Shown piece after piece: positions 47,438-56,100 of a stretch of 64,000 bases of DNA. The DNA lies in the NCBI RefSeq assembly GCF_002778315.1, contig NZ_NESA01000002.1, positions 242,890 to 306,889 on the forward strand. Direction: 5' to 3'. Position numbers and translations under genes: made by a program. Every line of letters begins with the position of its first letter. Position 1 is the stretch's first letter. The stretch comes from Limnohabitans sp. JirII-31 (GTDB taxonomy: Bacteria; Pseudomonadota; Gammaproteobacteria; Burkholderiales; Burkholderiaceae_C). The notes under the pieces are model-generated. The model saw nothing but the letters and a program-made list of their open reading frames with translations. It searched no databases and was not told the origin of the DNA.

Positions 47438-48747
47438 ACATCCTGATTCAACACGGTCGCGTGATCGACCCAGCCTCTGGCCTCGACCAAACCGCTGATG
47501 TGGCGGTGGCGGGCGGCCGCATCGTGGCCATCGTCCAAGCGGGCGAGTCCTTGCCTGTAGGCTTCTCCCCCGAGCAACGCATCGACGCCACAGGCTGCAT
47601 CGTGGCGCCTGGCTTGGTGGATTTACAAGTGCGCTTGCGCGAGCCTGGCTATGAGCACGAGGGCATGCTCGACTCCGAACTCAACGCTGCCGTGGCTGGT
47701 GGTGTGACCAGCTTGGTCTGCCCACCCGACACCGACCCGGTGCTCGACGAGCCCGGCTTGGTGGAAATGCTCACCTTCCGTGCTGACAAACTGCACCGTG
47801 CCCGTGTGTTCCCGCTTGGCGCTTTGACCCGTGGCCTGCAAGGCGATGTGTTGACCGAGATGGTCGAACTCACGCAAGCCGGTTGCGTGGGATTCAGCCA
47901 GGCCGAGGTGGCCCTGGCCAATACCCAGGTGCTGCAACGCGCACTGCAATATGCCGCCACGTATGGCTACACCGTCTGGTTGCGGCCTCAAGAATTGCAT
48001 TTGGGCAAAGGCGTGGCCGCCAGTGGCGCACTGGCCACCCGTCTGGGCTTGAGTGGCGTGCCGGTGGCGGCTGAAACCATTGCCTTGCACACCATCTTTG
48101 CCCTCATGCGTGCCACCAAAGCGCGCGTGCACCTGTGTCGCATCTCCAGTGCCGAAGGCGTTGAGCTGGTGCGTGCGGCGAAGCTGGAAGGCTTGCGCGT
48201 GACCGCAGACGTCAGCATCAACTCCTTGCATCTGACCGACCATGACATGGGTTACTTTGACAGCCGCGCCCGTGTGACGCCCCCGCTGCGTCAGCAACGT
48301 GACCGCGATGCTTTGCGTGCCGCCTTGGCTGACGGCACCCTGGATGCCCTGGTGTCTGACCACACCCCCGTGGACGTGGATGCCAAAGCCTTGCCCTTTG
48401 CCGAAGCTGAGCCCGGCGCCACGGGGCTGGAGTTGTTGTTGAGCCTGGCTCTCAAGTGGGCGCAAGACTCAGGCGTGAGCCTGCTGCGCGCTCTGGATGT
48501 GCTCACGGCACAACCCGCCCGCGTGCTGGGTGACAGTGTGGTGGGCCATCCCAGCTTGGGGCAGTTGCGGGTGGGTGGCGTGGCCGATGTGGTGGTGTTT
48601 GACCCCGAGGCGCAGTGGCGCGTCACGCCCGACGCACTGCGTAGCCAAGGCAAGCACACCCCGTTTGCGTTTGACATGAGCGGCATGGCCTTGCCTGCCC
48701 GCGTCAAAGCCACCTTGGTGGATGGGCGCATCGCCTACCAGGTCTGA
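47434..48747 (+). CDS. Dihydroorotase-like protein PyrC' (PyrX), probably catalytically inactive
   Basis: A 437-residue amidohydrolase-fold protein in the place of dihydroorotase. Active enzymes have DxHxHLREPG; here it reads [15 protein letters not shown], so both metal-binding His are replaced by Gln and Arg. Downstream His positions ([29 protein letters not shown]) remain. This is the degeneracy described for the pyrC' of pseudomonads, which serves as a structural partner of PyrB. A functional dihydroorotase should then be encoded elsewhere. It overlaps pyrB by four bases. Confidence 0.9.
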   Translation: MNILIQHGRVIDPASGLDQTADVAVAGGRIVAIVQAGESLPVGFSPEQRIDATGCIVAPGLVDLQVRLREPGYEHEGMLDSELNAAVAGGVTSLVCPPDTDPVLDEPGLVEMLTFRADKLHRARVFPLGALTRGLQGDVLTEMVELTQAGCVGFSQAEVALANTQVLQRALQYAATYGYTVWLRPQELHLGKGVAASGALATRLGLSGVPVAAETIALHTIFALMRATKARVHLCRISSAEGVELVRAAKLEGLRVTADVSINSLHLTDHDMGYFDSRARVTPPLRQQRDRDALRAALADGTLDALVSDHTPVDVDAKALPFAEAEPGATGLELLLSLALKWAQDSGVSLLRALDVLTAQPARVLGDSVVGHPSLGQLRVGGVADVVVFDPEAQWRVTPDALRSQGKHTPFAFDMSGMALPARVKATLVDGRIAYQV

Positions 48748-48759
48748 TCTGGCCCGACC

Positions 48760-49491
48760 ATGCGTGCCTTGCAAGCGCTGTACAAATTTGCACGCGTGCT
48801 GGGTTGGGTGGTTTATGGCTACTGGCGTGTGCGCACTGTTTTCCCCAAACTCAGTGACACACAACAAGCTCGCGCCGTCGAGGTGTGGGCTCGCGGCATG
48901 TTGGCCATCATGGGCATTGAGGTACGTGTCAAAGGCCATCCAAGCCCGGGCCCAGTGTTGATGGCGGCCAACCACATCTCGTGGTTGGACATCTTGGTCA
49001 TGCATGCTGCTTGTCATTGCCGATTTGTGGCCAAGTCGGAAATTCGCAACTGGCCCCTGTTGGGGGTACTCACCACCGGCGGTGGCTCGCTCTACATTGA
49101 ACGTTCCTCCAGCCGGGACGCCATGCGCTTGGTGCACCACATGGCCGATGCCTTGCGCCAAGGCGATGTGCTGGCCGTGTTTCCAGAGGGCGGCACGGGC
49201 GACGGCGTCACCCTGTTGCCCTTTCACGCCAACTTGCTGCAAGCCGCCATTTCTGCCCAGGTGCCTGTGCAACCGGTGGCTTTGCAGTTTGTCGAAGCGG
49301 CGACCCACCAGCGTAGCCTGGCACCGTGTTACCACGCGCACGACACCTTGATCAGTTCGTTGTGGCGCACCTTGTGTGCGCCGCCTTTGTTGGCTGTGGT
49401 GCACTACGGCAGCACACAAAACACGCGGGATCGCCACCGGCGCGATTGCGCGCAAGACGTGCAAACGGCTGTCGCCGATTTGTTGAAGTGA
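48760..49491 (+). CDS. plsC: 1-acyl-sn-glycerol-3-phosphate acyltransferase
   Basis: A 243-residue membrane-associated acyltransferase that makes phosphatidic acid. Motif I NHISWLD (NHx4D), motif II GGGSLYIERSS, motif III VFPEGGTGDG and motif IV VPVQPVALQF are all present. One N-terminal hydrophobic segment (LGWVVYGYWRV). It follows pyrC' by 12 bases, a neighbourhood conserved in this group. Confidence 0.93.
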   Translation: MRALQALYKFARVLGWVVYGYWRVRTVFPKLSDTQQARAVEVWARGMLAIMGIEVRVKGHPSPGPVLMAANHISWLDILVMHAACHCRFVAKSEIRNWPLLGVLTTGGGSLYIERSSSRDAMRLVHHMADALRQGDVLAVFPEGGTGDGVTLLPFHANLLQAAISAQVPVQPVALQFVEAATHQRSLAPCYHAHDTLISSLWRTLCAPPLLAVVHYGSTQNTRDRHRRDCAQDVQTAVADLLK

Positions 49492-49505
49492 TATCCTCTG
49501 CGCCC

Positions 49506-49934
49506 ATGGCCACTTCCAAGTCTTCACCATCCGCTGTCAAAGCCAAATCGGCGAAAAAAGTGTTGCCTCTGGCCAAAGTGAAAGCCAAAGCCAAACCTGC
49601 GGCGAAGGCCATGCCTCAAGCCACCGATGCTTTGACCGATGACGATGCGGTGTTCAACATGGCCGCCGAAACCTTTCGCGTCATGTCGGCACCCATGCGC
49701 TTGAAGATCATCAGCAGCTTGTGCAACCAAGAAAAAAATGTGGGTCAGCTGCTGGAAGAAATCGACACCACCCAGCCCAATATGTCACAGCACCTGAACA
49801 CCTTGTTCAAGGCCAAAATCTTGGGCCGTCGCCGTGAAGGGGTGCAGATTTACTACCGCATCATCAACGAAAGCGTTGTCACGGTATGCCGTGCGGTGTG
49901 TATGCAAATCGCCATCGACGATGTGACGATTTAA
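49506..49934 (+). CDS. ArsR-family regulator with Lys/Ala-rich tail, candidate sulfur sensor
   Basis: A 142-residue protein. The first 40 residues are Lys/Ala/Pro-rich (KAKSAKKVLPLAKVKAKAKP), histone-H1-like and unusual for ArsR. The rest is a winged helix: MSAPMRLKIISSLCNQEKNV, GQLLEEIDTTQPNMSQHLNT (recognition helix), RRREGVQIYYRIINESVVTV. Cysteines at 73, 128 and 132 lie roughly where BigR/SqrR-type persulfide sensors have their pair, though C73 is not exactly aligned. It stands near the sulfur-oxidation genes, so sulfide/persulfide-controlled repression of them is plausible but not shown. Confidence 0.8.
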   Translation: MATSKSSPSAVKAKSAKKVLPLAKVKAKAKPAAKAMPQATDALTDDDAVFNMAAETFRVMSAPMRLKIISSLCNQEKNVGQLLEEIDTTQPNMSQHLNTLFKAKILGRRREGVQIYYRIINESVVTVCRAVCMQIAIDDVTI

Positions 49935-50450
49935 GACGCTGGGTCTTCCTTGAGAGATTTCAGCCAACGACGATGACGCTTGATCAGGACTCTAGCAGCC
50001 TCCAACTCACCAGGTAGTGCTATTGCTGTATGTACGACTCTATCAATGATGTCTAGATCAAGAAGTCCAATTCTCAATCCAGCCTTGATCCACCTCACAT
50101 CGCGTTCTTCGCCGCGTATATATTTAGAAACGGCAACATCATTCGGATTGACGAAGAAAGCGTTGATTTCCCCAACCTTCAGGGAACGACGGTAAGCTTG
50201 GTGATACGGCATCTAAATAATAGCCCTCTTCAATTTCAAAAATGGACCCTTGGCCAAGATTTGGATGCAACTCGCTGGTTCGGCCTGGGTCGTGTTTGAT
50301 ATAGAGGTCTACATCAATGGATCGGATCATTGCTGGTGGTGGGTTCTTTGTAGCGCCAAGAATAGCCAAAGACCCAACGATCACGTAATCCGTGTGACCA
50401 CTTCGAGCTCGCGCTTGGATCAACAAGCGTTCAATTTCATCAAGCCCCAT
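49931..50450 (-). pseudogene. DUF6036-type nucleotidyltransferase, frameshifted
   Basis: Two overlapping frames together make one protein. The first (50450 to 50139) gives MGLDEIERLLIQARARSGHT, YVIVGSLAILGAT and SIDVDLYIKHD, the GS and DVD nucleotidyltransferase core. The second (ending 49931) gives GEINAFFVNPNDVAVSKYIR and GLRIGLLDLDIIDR, the family C-terminus. The reading frame is lost between FPEGW and GEINAFF near 50170-50180, where several residues also seem missing, so a small out-of-frame deletion is likely. Its GC content is lower than the flanking sox genes. Confidence 0.8.
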
Positions 50451-50766
50451 TTTTAGTCTCAGAAATGAGGAATGAGAAGGGAGTGTTTTGCATCAACCCT
50501 AGAGCGTGTTTTGAATTGGGGTCAAGTATCAAAGATTTGAATTTATCAGTGGATTGCGAAGACAAAACCGCGGTCCAATGTCGGATGAAGTAACTGCTAC
50601 AAAGTTTTCTTGTTTCCCACAGTCTGATTCTCTCTTGTGCTTTTCGCAGCAACTCTTGTCTGCGCTCACTTTCTAAGAGTTCACACACTTTGGCGTGGAA
50701 GTCACGTAACGCAAGATCTTGCGCTTGCTTTTGGCGTCGTGCTTCAAGGTGTGTGTTGATGTCCAT
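50440..50766 (-). CDS. Small partner gene of the DUF6036 nucleotidyltransferase
   Basis: A 108-residue charged helical protein (LEARRQKQAQDLALRDFHAK, LLESERRQELLRKAQERIRL) with no known motif. It overlaps the start of the broken nucleotidyltransferase by 11 bases, an arrangement like two-gene toxin-antitoxin modules. Lower GC than its neighbours. Its function is unknown; with the second gene broken it is probably a relic. Confidence 0.55.
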   Translation of the reverse strand: MDINTHLEARRQKQAQDLALRDFHAKVCELLESERRQELLRKAQERIRLWETRKLCSSYFIRHWTAVLSSQSTDKFKSLILDPNSKHALGLMQNTPFSFLISETKNGA

Positions 50767-50848
50767 AAGAATCCTGAGCTGTCATGCTAACTGGGAGAGC
50801 TTCAATTGCCAATTTCAGTGCCCTAACGCAGATACTTAGATGAGAACG

Positions 50849-51280
50849 TCAAGGCTTCAAATACACATAGCCTTCTTTGGCTTGCAGTCGGGCCACTTCG
50901 GCCACACCTGAGGGCACGATTTTGGCTTCCATCAACACTTTGGAGGCGTCGATTTTGCGAACCTCCAAGGTGTTGTTACAAACCCGAAACTGCACACCTT
51001 TGCTCGCCAGGTCTCCCACCACACCGCTGAACTCGCGGCCTTTGCTGTCTTTGGCACCTTCGAGCAAAAAGTCAATGCCAGGACCGTGGGTGACCACTGT
51101 GATTTGCGCCGTGGCGTCGGCGTTGAGGTGGTTGCGCACATTGTTCAAGATGGCGGCTGTGGTTTCGATGCCGGTGTTGACGTGGTAGACCACTTTGACC
51201 GCTTGGGCCATGGTCAAGGTGCTGGCAGACACCAGCAGCACAGCGGTGATGAGCGTTTTGAGGTGTTGTAAAAATTTCAT
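50849..51280 (-). CDS. DsrE-family periplasmic protein
   Basis: A 143-residue protein with a signal peptide (FLQHLKTLITAVLLVSASTL then TMAQ) and a DsrE/F fold (VVYHVNTGIETTAAILNNVR, VVTHGPGIDFLLEG, GVQFRVCNNTLEVRKI). The Cys in FRVCNNTL corresponds to the conserved sulfur-handling Cys. It is the last gene of the minus-strand sulfur arm, 13 bases after the flavoprotein gene, and may carry or relay persulfide sulfur in the periplasm. Confidence 0.88.
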   Translation of the reverse strand: MKFLQHLKTLITAVLLVSASTLTMAQAVKVVYHVNTGIETTAAILNNVRNHLNADATAQITVVTHGPGIDFLLEGAKDSKGREFSGVVGDLASKGVQFRVCNNTLEVRKIDASKVLMEAKIVPSGVAEVARLQAKEGYVYLKP

Positions 51281-51293
51281 GGTTGTCTCACAT

Positions 51294-52580
51294 TCACATT
51301 AAAGAGTCGGCCCAAATATTCTGGGCCCAGTTCAAAGCGTACAGGCCTTCGAGTTCGCTGGGTGCGGGCGAAAGGCCGCCGGAGCCGGGCACAGTTTTGT
51401 AGGTGTTTTCTTTGCTGTCGTATTGGTGCATTGAAGCCACGTGTACTGCCACCTTGTCGTCCACAAAGCTGTAGCAGGTGTTGCTCAAGAACGGCGCTGG
51501 GTTGACCGCCATGTCTGATAGTTGCGCCACAACAGCCGCTGCTGCAACCTTGCCGTGCGAGTTGGCCATGTGGCCAGACTTGGGCATCAGTGGCGCAATC
51601 ATGATGGAGTCGCCAATGATGTGGATGTCTTTGGCCTGTGTCGATTCAAAGGTCAAAAAGTTCACGCCACACCAGCGGCCATTGGCATTGGCCAAATGCG
51701 TTTGCACCGCAATGCTGCCTGCGCGCATGTTGGGCAATACATTGAGCACGTCGGCTTTGAGGTCGTTTTGAATTTCAAACTGCAAGGTGCGGTTCTTGGC
51801 GTCCACCCCAATGACTTTTTGTTGCGGCACGTACTCGAGAATGCCTTTGTAGTTATCGGCCCAGAATTTTTTGAACAACGGCCCTTTAGAGGTGACGTCT
51901 TGGTTGGCATCCAAGATCAACACCTTCGATTTAGGTTTGTGCTGCTTGAAATAATGCGCCACTTGACTGGCGCGCTCATACGGGCCGGGTGGGCAACGGT
52001 AGGGTGCTTCTGGCACGCTGATGGCAAACACACCGCCATCGGGCATGGCTTCGAGTTGCTTGCGCAAGGCCAGTGTTTCGGGGCCTGCTTTCCAGGCGTG
52101 CAAGATTTGCCCCGACGCATTGGCGGCTTGCAGACCTTCGATGCTGTTGAACATCAGCTCGATGCCGGGCGACATGATGAGCTTGTCGTAGCGGATGCTG
52201 GGGCCGCTGGCCAGGATGACGGTCTTTTTCTCGGGGTCAACGCGGCTCACGTAATCGCGCACCACGTTGACACCATGGTTGCCTGAGAGCTTGTCATAAG
52301 GCGTGGTGATATCGGCCATGGTTTTGCTGCCACCAATGACCAGGTTGGAGATGGGGCACGACACAAATGCGGCATCGGGCTCGACCATCACCACATCGAT
52401 TTTGTAGTTGGAGAGCAAGCGCACGTACTTGGCCGCAGTGGCACCGCCGTAGCCGCCACCAATGACCACCACACGGGCTTTTTCAGGAACGCGTCCTGTG
52501 CTGGCACAACCTGACAAATGGGCCAAGCTGCCCAGTGAACCGAGTGCCAAAGAGGCTTGAACAAAGCTGCGACGTTTCAT
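51294..52580 (-). CDS. fccB: Flavocytochrome c sulfide dehydrogenase flavoprotein (FccB/SoxF type)
   Basis: A 428-residue FAD protein. N-terminal KRRSFVQASLALGSLGSLAH is a Tat-like signal, with a lipobox-like LSGC. The FAD fold begins RVVVIGGGYGGATAAKYV. Cys in FVSCPISNLVIGG and in SNTCYSFVDD are in the positions of the redox-active pair of FccB/SoxF. The pyridine-nucleotide disulfide-oxidoreductase fold oxidises sulfide to sulfur and passes electrons to the cytochrome subunit encoded 14 bases upstream. The ATG at 52580 has AGGAG nearby; the longer frame to 52805 is within the cytochrome gene. Confidence 0.92.
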   Translation of the reverse strand: MKRRSFVQASLALGSLGSLAHLSGCASTGRVPEKARVVVIGGGYGGATAAKYVRLLSNYKIDVVMVEPDAAFVSCPISNLVIGGSKTMADITTPYDKLSGNHGVNVVRDYVSRVDPEKKTVILASGPSIRYDKLIMSPGIELMFNSIEGLQAANASGQILHAWKAGPETLALRKQLEAMPDGGVFAISVPEAPYRCPPGPYERASQVAHYFKQHKPKSKVLILDANQDVTSKGPLFKKFWADNYKGILEYVPQQKVIGVDAKNRTLQFEIQNDLKADVLNVLPNMRAGSIAVQTHLANANGRWCGVNFLTFESTQAKDIHIIGDSIMIAPLMPKSGHMANSHGKVAAAAVVAQLSDMAVNPAPFLSNTCYSFVDDKVAVHVASMHQYDSKENTYKTVPGSGGLSPAPSELEGLYALNWAQNIWADSLM

Positions 52581-52594
52581 GTGAGGCTCCTGAA

Positions 52595-52930
52595 TCAGCG
52601 TGGCACGGCAGCGTAGTAGCTGGCGATGGTGTTGACTTGTGCATCGGTCAGCCCTTTGCTGAGCTGATGCATCACCGTGGCAGGGCGGGTGCCTTCTTTG
52701 AACGCTTTCAATTGCAACACCATGTAGTCCTTGGGCATGCCTGCCAGTGAGGGAATCTTGGAGCCTTCCACGGTCTTGCCTTCGGTGCCATGGCAGTTGG
52801 CACACATGGCCACCGTGGCGCGGGTATGCAGGGTTTCAGCAGATGGTTGCGCCTGGGCTGCGGCACTCAAGCCGCCAGCCAATAAGCAGGCGATCCAGCG
52901 TGCCATGGTGTGGGCAGAAGGTGTTGTCAT
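52595..52930 (-). CDS. Class I cytochrome c subunit (FccA/SoxE type)
   Basis: A 111-residue periplasmic monoheme cytochrome with signal peptide (RWIACLLAGGLSAAAQA), heme site CANCH in VAMCANCHGTEGK and a likely Met ligand in the KEGTRPATVMHQLSKGL region. Located directly upstream of the fccB-like gene, it should be its electron acceptor. GAGG lies upstream of the ATG. The short length resembles single-heme FccA. Confidence 0.88.
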   Translation of the reverse strand: MTTPSAHTMARWIACLLAGGLSAAAQAQPSAETLHTRATVAMCANCHGTEGKTVEGSKIPSLAGMPKDYMVLQLKAFKEGTRPATVMHQLSKGLTDAQVNTIASYYAAVPR

Positions 52931-52982
52931 GTCGACCTCGGTTGGAGCAAGTTGAATCAGTCAGTTCGCGTACTTTAACGGC

Positions 52983-54059
52983 TCAAGGCTGAACCAGCAT
53001 CGGGGCTGAACGCGGTGGTGCATCCAGCCATCGGTCCATGAGGCCTGCGCCCATCCACATGCCGGCCAACGCCAGCCAAGCGGTGAGGGCAAAGATGGCG
53101 CCACCCGTCACACCCGCACCCACCGCGCAGCCTCCGGCCAGCATGGCACCAAAGCCCATCAGCACGGCACCGCCAATGTAGCGGCGCATGCTGTAGCCGT
53201 CTTTGAAACCTTCCAGCGTCAGCTCACGGCCCCACCAAGCCGAGACAAACGCCCCCAAGAACACGCCAGGCAGCAAACCAAAATCGAAATTCAAACCCGG
53301 CGGGTTGGGTGCAATCACCCGCATCAACCAATCGGCCGAAGGCCCGCTGAAGGTGATGCCTTGCAAGGGCACCACCTCAAACGAGGCGTGTGCCACTTGA
53401 AATGACCACCACCACGCCAGCGCCACACTCAAGCCGGTGCCAATGCCGCCCAGCCACATCCAAGTCCGTTGTGTGGTGCGTGTGGTGAAGTACAGCGCGG
53501 CCAGCAGCCACAGCACACCAATCCACAATCCCGTGGTGTGGGTCCAGCCCAGCAAGGCCAACACGTCGCGGCTGGGCCCTGCGTCCACGGTCCACATCGC
53601 ACTCAGGCGTTCACGCCAGGGGGACAGTGCGCCTGAGAGCGATGACTGTGCCGTCACCGCAAAAATCAAACCCGACAAGAGAGCCCGCAAATTGCCAGTG
53701 GCCGACAGCACCAGCAAACGGCTGGCGCAACCTCGTGTCATCACCATGCCTGCGCCAAACAACAACCCACCTATCAACGCGCCCGACAAGCTGCCACGTG
53801 TGGCCAGTTGGCGGGCGCTGGACACATCCAGTGCGCCCACCACGATCAGTGATTGAATGGCAATCACTGCTGTGGCAAAGGTCAACAACCACACAGACAG
53901 CTTCTCGCCGAATTGGCGGTGCCAAAACTCAATCACCGCCGCACGCAAACAAAAGCGTGAGCGTTGCGCAAAGAAACCGAACAAGCAGCCCACCACACCG
54001 CCGCCCATTGCCAGCACCACGCTTTCACCGTAGGTGTCGTTGAGAAAGGTAAAGTTCAT
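52983..54059 (-). CDS. YeeE/YedE family sulfur-compound transporter (SoxT-like)
   Basis: A 358-residue membrane protein with about nine or ten hydrophobic segments. The YeeE hallmarks are conserved Cys motifs: RSRFCLRAAVIEF, VMTRGCASRLLVL and LAGGCAVGAGVTGG. In characterised relatives these relay thiosulfate across the inner membrane. It heads the minus-strand arm and is divergent from the MBL gene. It probably moves thiosulfate or sulfane sulfur for the sox system. Confidence 0.92.
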   Translation of the reverse strand: MNFTFLNDTYGESVVLAMGGGVVGCLFGFFAQRSRFCLRAAVIEFWHRQFGEKLSVWLLTFATAVIAIQSLIVVGALDVSSARQLATRGSLSGALIGGLLFGAGMVMTRGCASRLLVLSATGNLRALLSGLIFAVTAQSSLSGALSPWRERLSAMWTVDAGPSRDVLALLGWTHTTGLWIGVLWLLAALYFTTRTTQRTWMWLGGIGTGLSVALAWWWSFQVAHASFEVVPLQGITFSGPSADWLMRVIAPNPPGLNFDFGLLPGVFLGAFVSAWWGRELTLEGFKDGYSMRRYIGGAVLMGFGAMLAGGCAVGAGVTGGAIFALTAWLALAGMWMGAGLMDRWLDAPPRSAPMLVQP

Positions 54060-54071
54060 TTAATTTAGTCC

Positions 54072-54087
54072 GCGCTTATATTTGCGC
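54072..54087. promoter_or_regulatory. Inverted repeat in the divergent sulfur-gene promoter region
   Basis: GCGCTTATATTTGCGC contains GCGC arms around an AT-rich core. It lies 13 bases from the YeeE start and 79 from the MBL start. Its CTTATATT core recurs upstream of soxC (56054), which makes it a candidate site for a regulator shared by the cluster. Confidence 0.45.
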
Positions 54088-54165
54088 TATGCTAAGTCCA
54101 ACCAGAGGCGATGCTTTTGATCCGCATCAAAGTTGAATACCTCGAGGTCTGAGGAGAATGAAGAC

Positions 54166-55140
54166 ATGAAAACCTTGTTGCATCGTTTGCTGTGGATGAC
54201 CTGCCTGGCGCTGGGTCTAGGTGCCAGTGCTTGGGCCGCAGATGCCTCGCTAGACAAGCCGCAGTCCAAGCCCTGGATGCAAGCGCGTCGCGTGGTACCG
54301 AACGTGTATTACGTCCAAGGTGTGTCGGAGATGGGGTCCTCGGCCAACCAGAACTTCATCTCCAACGCGGGCTTTGTCGTGACACCCCAAGGCGTGGTGG
54401 TGATTGATGCTTTGGGCTCGCCCGAGTTGGCGCGACGCTTGGTGGCTGAAATTGCCAAGGTCACACGCCAGCCGATCCACACCGTCATCGTCACGCACTA
54501 CCACGCCGACCATATTTACGGCTTGCAAGTGTTCAAAGACTTAGGCGCACGCATCGTGGCACACGAGGCGGCGCGTGATTACCTCACCTCGGACACTGCA
54601 CAACTGCGTCTGCAAGCGTCCCGGCAAGACCTGTGGCCGTGGGTCGACGAGAAAACACGACTCGTGCCAGCGGATGAATGGCTGCATGGCCCGCAAGAAT
54701 TGGTGGTGGGTGGTGTGCATCTGCGGGTGCAGCCCGTGGGCCCCTCGCACACGGCAGAAGACCTGGTAGTCTATTTGCCAAAGCAAAAAGTCTTGTTTGC
54801 GGGGGACTTGGTTTTTCGCAACCGCATCCCCTACGTGGGCCAGGCCGACAGCCAGCACTGGATGGACGCGATCAGCAGCTTGCAAAAGTTCGACACCCGC
54901 TGGATGGTGCCTGGGCATGGGCCCATCTCGCAAGATCCCCAAGCCGACATGCGCTTGACGCTGGATTATTTGCACTACCTGCGCGACAGCATGGCCCGTG
55001 CCGCACGTGACATGGAACCCTTTGATGAAGCCTATCAAAACACCGACTGGCGCCGGTTTGAGAAAATACCGCTTTTCAAATCCGCCAATCGCATGAACGC
55101 CTACAACACCTACCTGCTCATGGAGCACGAGGCCAAGTGA
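54166..55140 (+). CDS. MBL-fold metallohydrolase (SoxH-like)
   Basis: A 324-residue periplasmic metallo-beta-lactamase-fold protein with signal peptide (LLHRLLWMTCLALGLGASAW, cleaved AWA-AD) and the zinc motif VTHYHADHIYG (HxHxDH), further ligands GPSHTAED, LFAGDLVF and VPGHGPIS. SoxH-type proteins are found in sox clusters; the role is unproven. The ATG at 54166 follows GAGGAG. It overlaps the next gene by four bases (GTGA). Confidence 0.9.
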   Translation: MKTLLHRLLWMTCLALGLGASAWAADASLDKPQSKPWMQARRVVPNVYYVQGVSEMGSSANQNFISNAGFVVTPQGVVVIDALGSPELARRLVAEIAKVTRQPIHTVIVTHYHADHIYGLQVFKDLGARIVAHEAARDYLTSDTAQLRLQASRQDLWPWVDEKTRLVPADEWLHGPQELVVGGVHLRVQPVGPSHTAEDLVVYLPKQKVLFAGDLVFRNRIPYVGQADSQHWMDAISSLQKFDTRWMVPGHGPISQDPQADMRLTLDYLHYLRDSMARAARDMEPFDEAYQNTDWRRFEKIPLFKSANRMNAYNTYLLMEHEAK

Positions 55141-55637
55141 CCCAAGCCCACACGCGCCTCATCACACGTCGCCAAACCTTGCACCACTTGGCTTGGGGCT
55201 TGGGTGCTTGGGCCTTGAGCACGGGCGTGGTGCAGGCGGCAGAAACCAGTTTGCCTGTCACCGCATCGCTGCCCGAGTCTTTGCAACAGGCCTTGCAGCG
55301 CAAGCAGCCCTTGGTGGTCATGGTCAGCTTGCACGGTTGCCCGTTTTGCAAGGTGGTGCGCGAGAACTACCTCATGCCTTTGCAACGCGAAGGTTTGCCT
55401 GTGGTGCAACTCAACATGCGCAGCACGCAAGCCATCACCGACTTGGATGGCAGCGCACAAACCCAAGAGGCCTTGATTCGCAAATGGGGCGTGCAGCTCG
55501 CGCCCACCGTGTTGTTCTTTGGACCTCAAGGCAAGGAAGTTGCGAGCCGACTCAAGGGCGCTTATTTGGCCGACTTTTACGGTGCGTACCTCGACGAACA
55601 ATTGGCCCAGGCGCGTCAGGCCACGGCACGCCCATGA
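55137..55637 (+). CDS. Periplasmic thioredoxin-like protein (SoxW-like)
   Basis: A 166-residue thioredoxin-fold protein with a leader containing twin Arg (LITRRQTLHHLAWGLGAWAL) and an active site CPFC in VSLHGCPFCKVVRENY, plus a cis-Pro segment QLAPTVLFF. SoxW proteins keep the SoxY cysteine in the reduced state; this role is inferred. GTG start at 55137 overlaps the stop of the MBL gene. No CcdA/SoxV-like membrane partner is in the window. Confidence 0.88.
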   Translation: MTQAHTRLITRRQTLHHLAWGLGAWALSTGVVQAAETSLPVTASLPESLQQALQRKQPLVVMVSLHGCPFCKVVRENYLMPLQREGLPVVQLNMRSTQAITDLDGSAQTQEALIRKWGVQLAPTVLFFGPQGKEVASRLKGAYLADFYGAYLDEQLAQARQATARP

Positions 55638-55683
55638 TCTCCATTCAAACTAAATCGCTCTGGCGTTCTTGAGGAACAACACG

Positions 55684-56004
55684 ATGTACAAACTTTGGTT
55701 GATTGTGCTGGCTGGGGTGTTGGGGATGGGCGCTGCATTTGCACAACAGCACCCGATGTTTCAAGACGCCGATGTCGCCTTGGGTGAAAAACTCATCGCC
55801 GACAACAAATGCGAGGCGTGCCACATCCGGCGTGTGGCGGGTGACGGCAGCGCCATCTACAACCCCAAAGGCCGCATCAACTCGCCGGGGGCTTTGCGCG
55901 GCATGGTGGAGTACTGCAACACCGAGCTGAACTTGGGCTTTTTCCCCGAAGACACCCACGCGGTGGCGGCAGCGCTGAACCTGCGCCATTACAAATTTCG
56001 TTGA
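55684..56004 (+). CDS. Small c-type cytochrome upstream of soxC
   Basis: A 106-residue monoheme cytochrome with signal peptide (MYKLWLIVLAGVLGMGAAFA), heme motif CEACHIRRVAGDG, and a conserved ALRGMVEYCNTELNLGFF segment. It is not SoxX (encoded at 60222); similar small cytochromes occur beside soxC in other betaproteobacteria. It may carry electrons from SoxCD or the thioredoxin branch. The ATG at 55684 follows GAGG. Confidence 0.85.
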   Translation: MYKLWLIVLAGVLGMGAAFAQQHPMFQDADVALGEKLIADNKCEACHIRRVAGDGSAIYNPKGRINSPGALRGMVEYCNTELNLGFFPEDTHAVAAALNLRHYKFR

Positions 56005-56053
56005 TCATCCGCAGGGCTAGGCGTAAACCCTGCGTTCTTTAAATCATGAATAG

Positions 56054-56069
56054 CTTATATTAGTAGTTG
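56054..56069. promoter_or_regulatory. CTTATATT-AGTAGTTG element upstream of soxC
   Basis: CTTATATT (56054-56061) is followed directly by AGTAGTTG (56062-56069), 31 bases before the soxC GTG. The first half recurs at 54075 and the second half at 60934, just before soxB. Shared only among sulfur genes in this window, so it is a candidate operator or promoter element of the regulon. Confidence 0.45.
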
Positions 56070-56100
56070 TTAATGTATTGATTGTCTGAAAGGACTGTCT

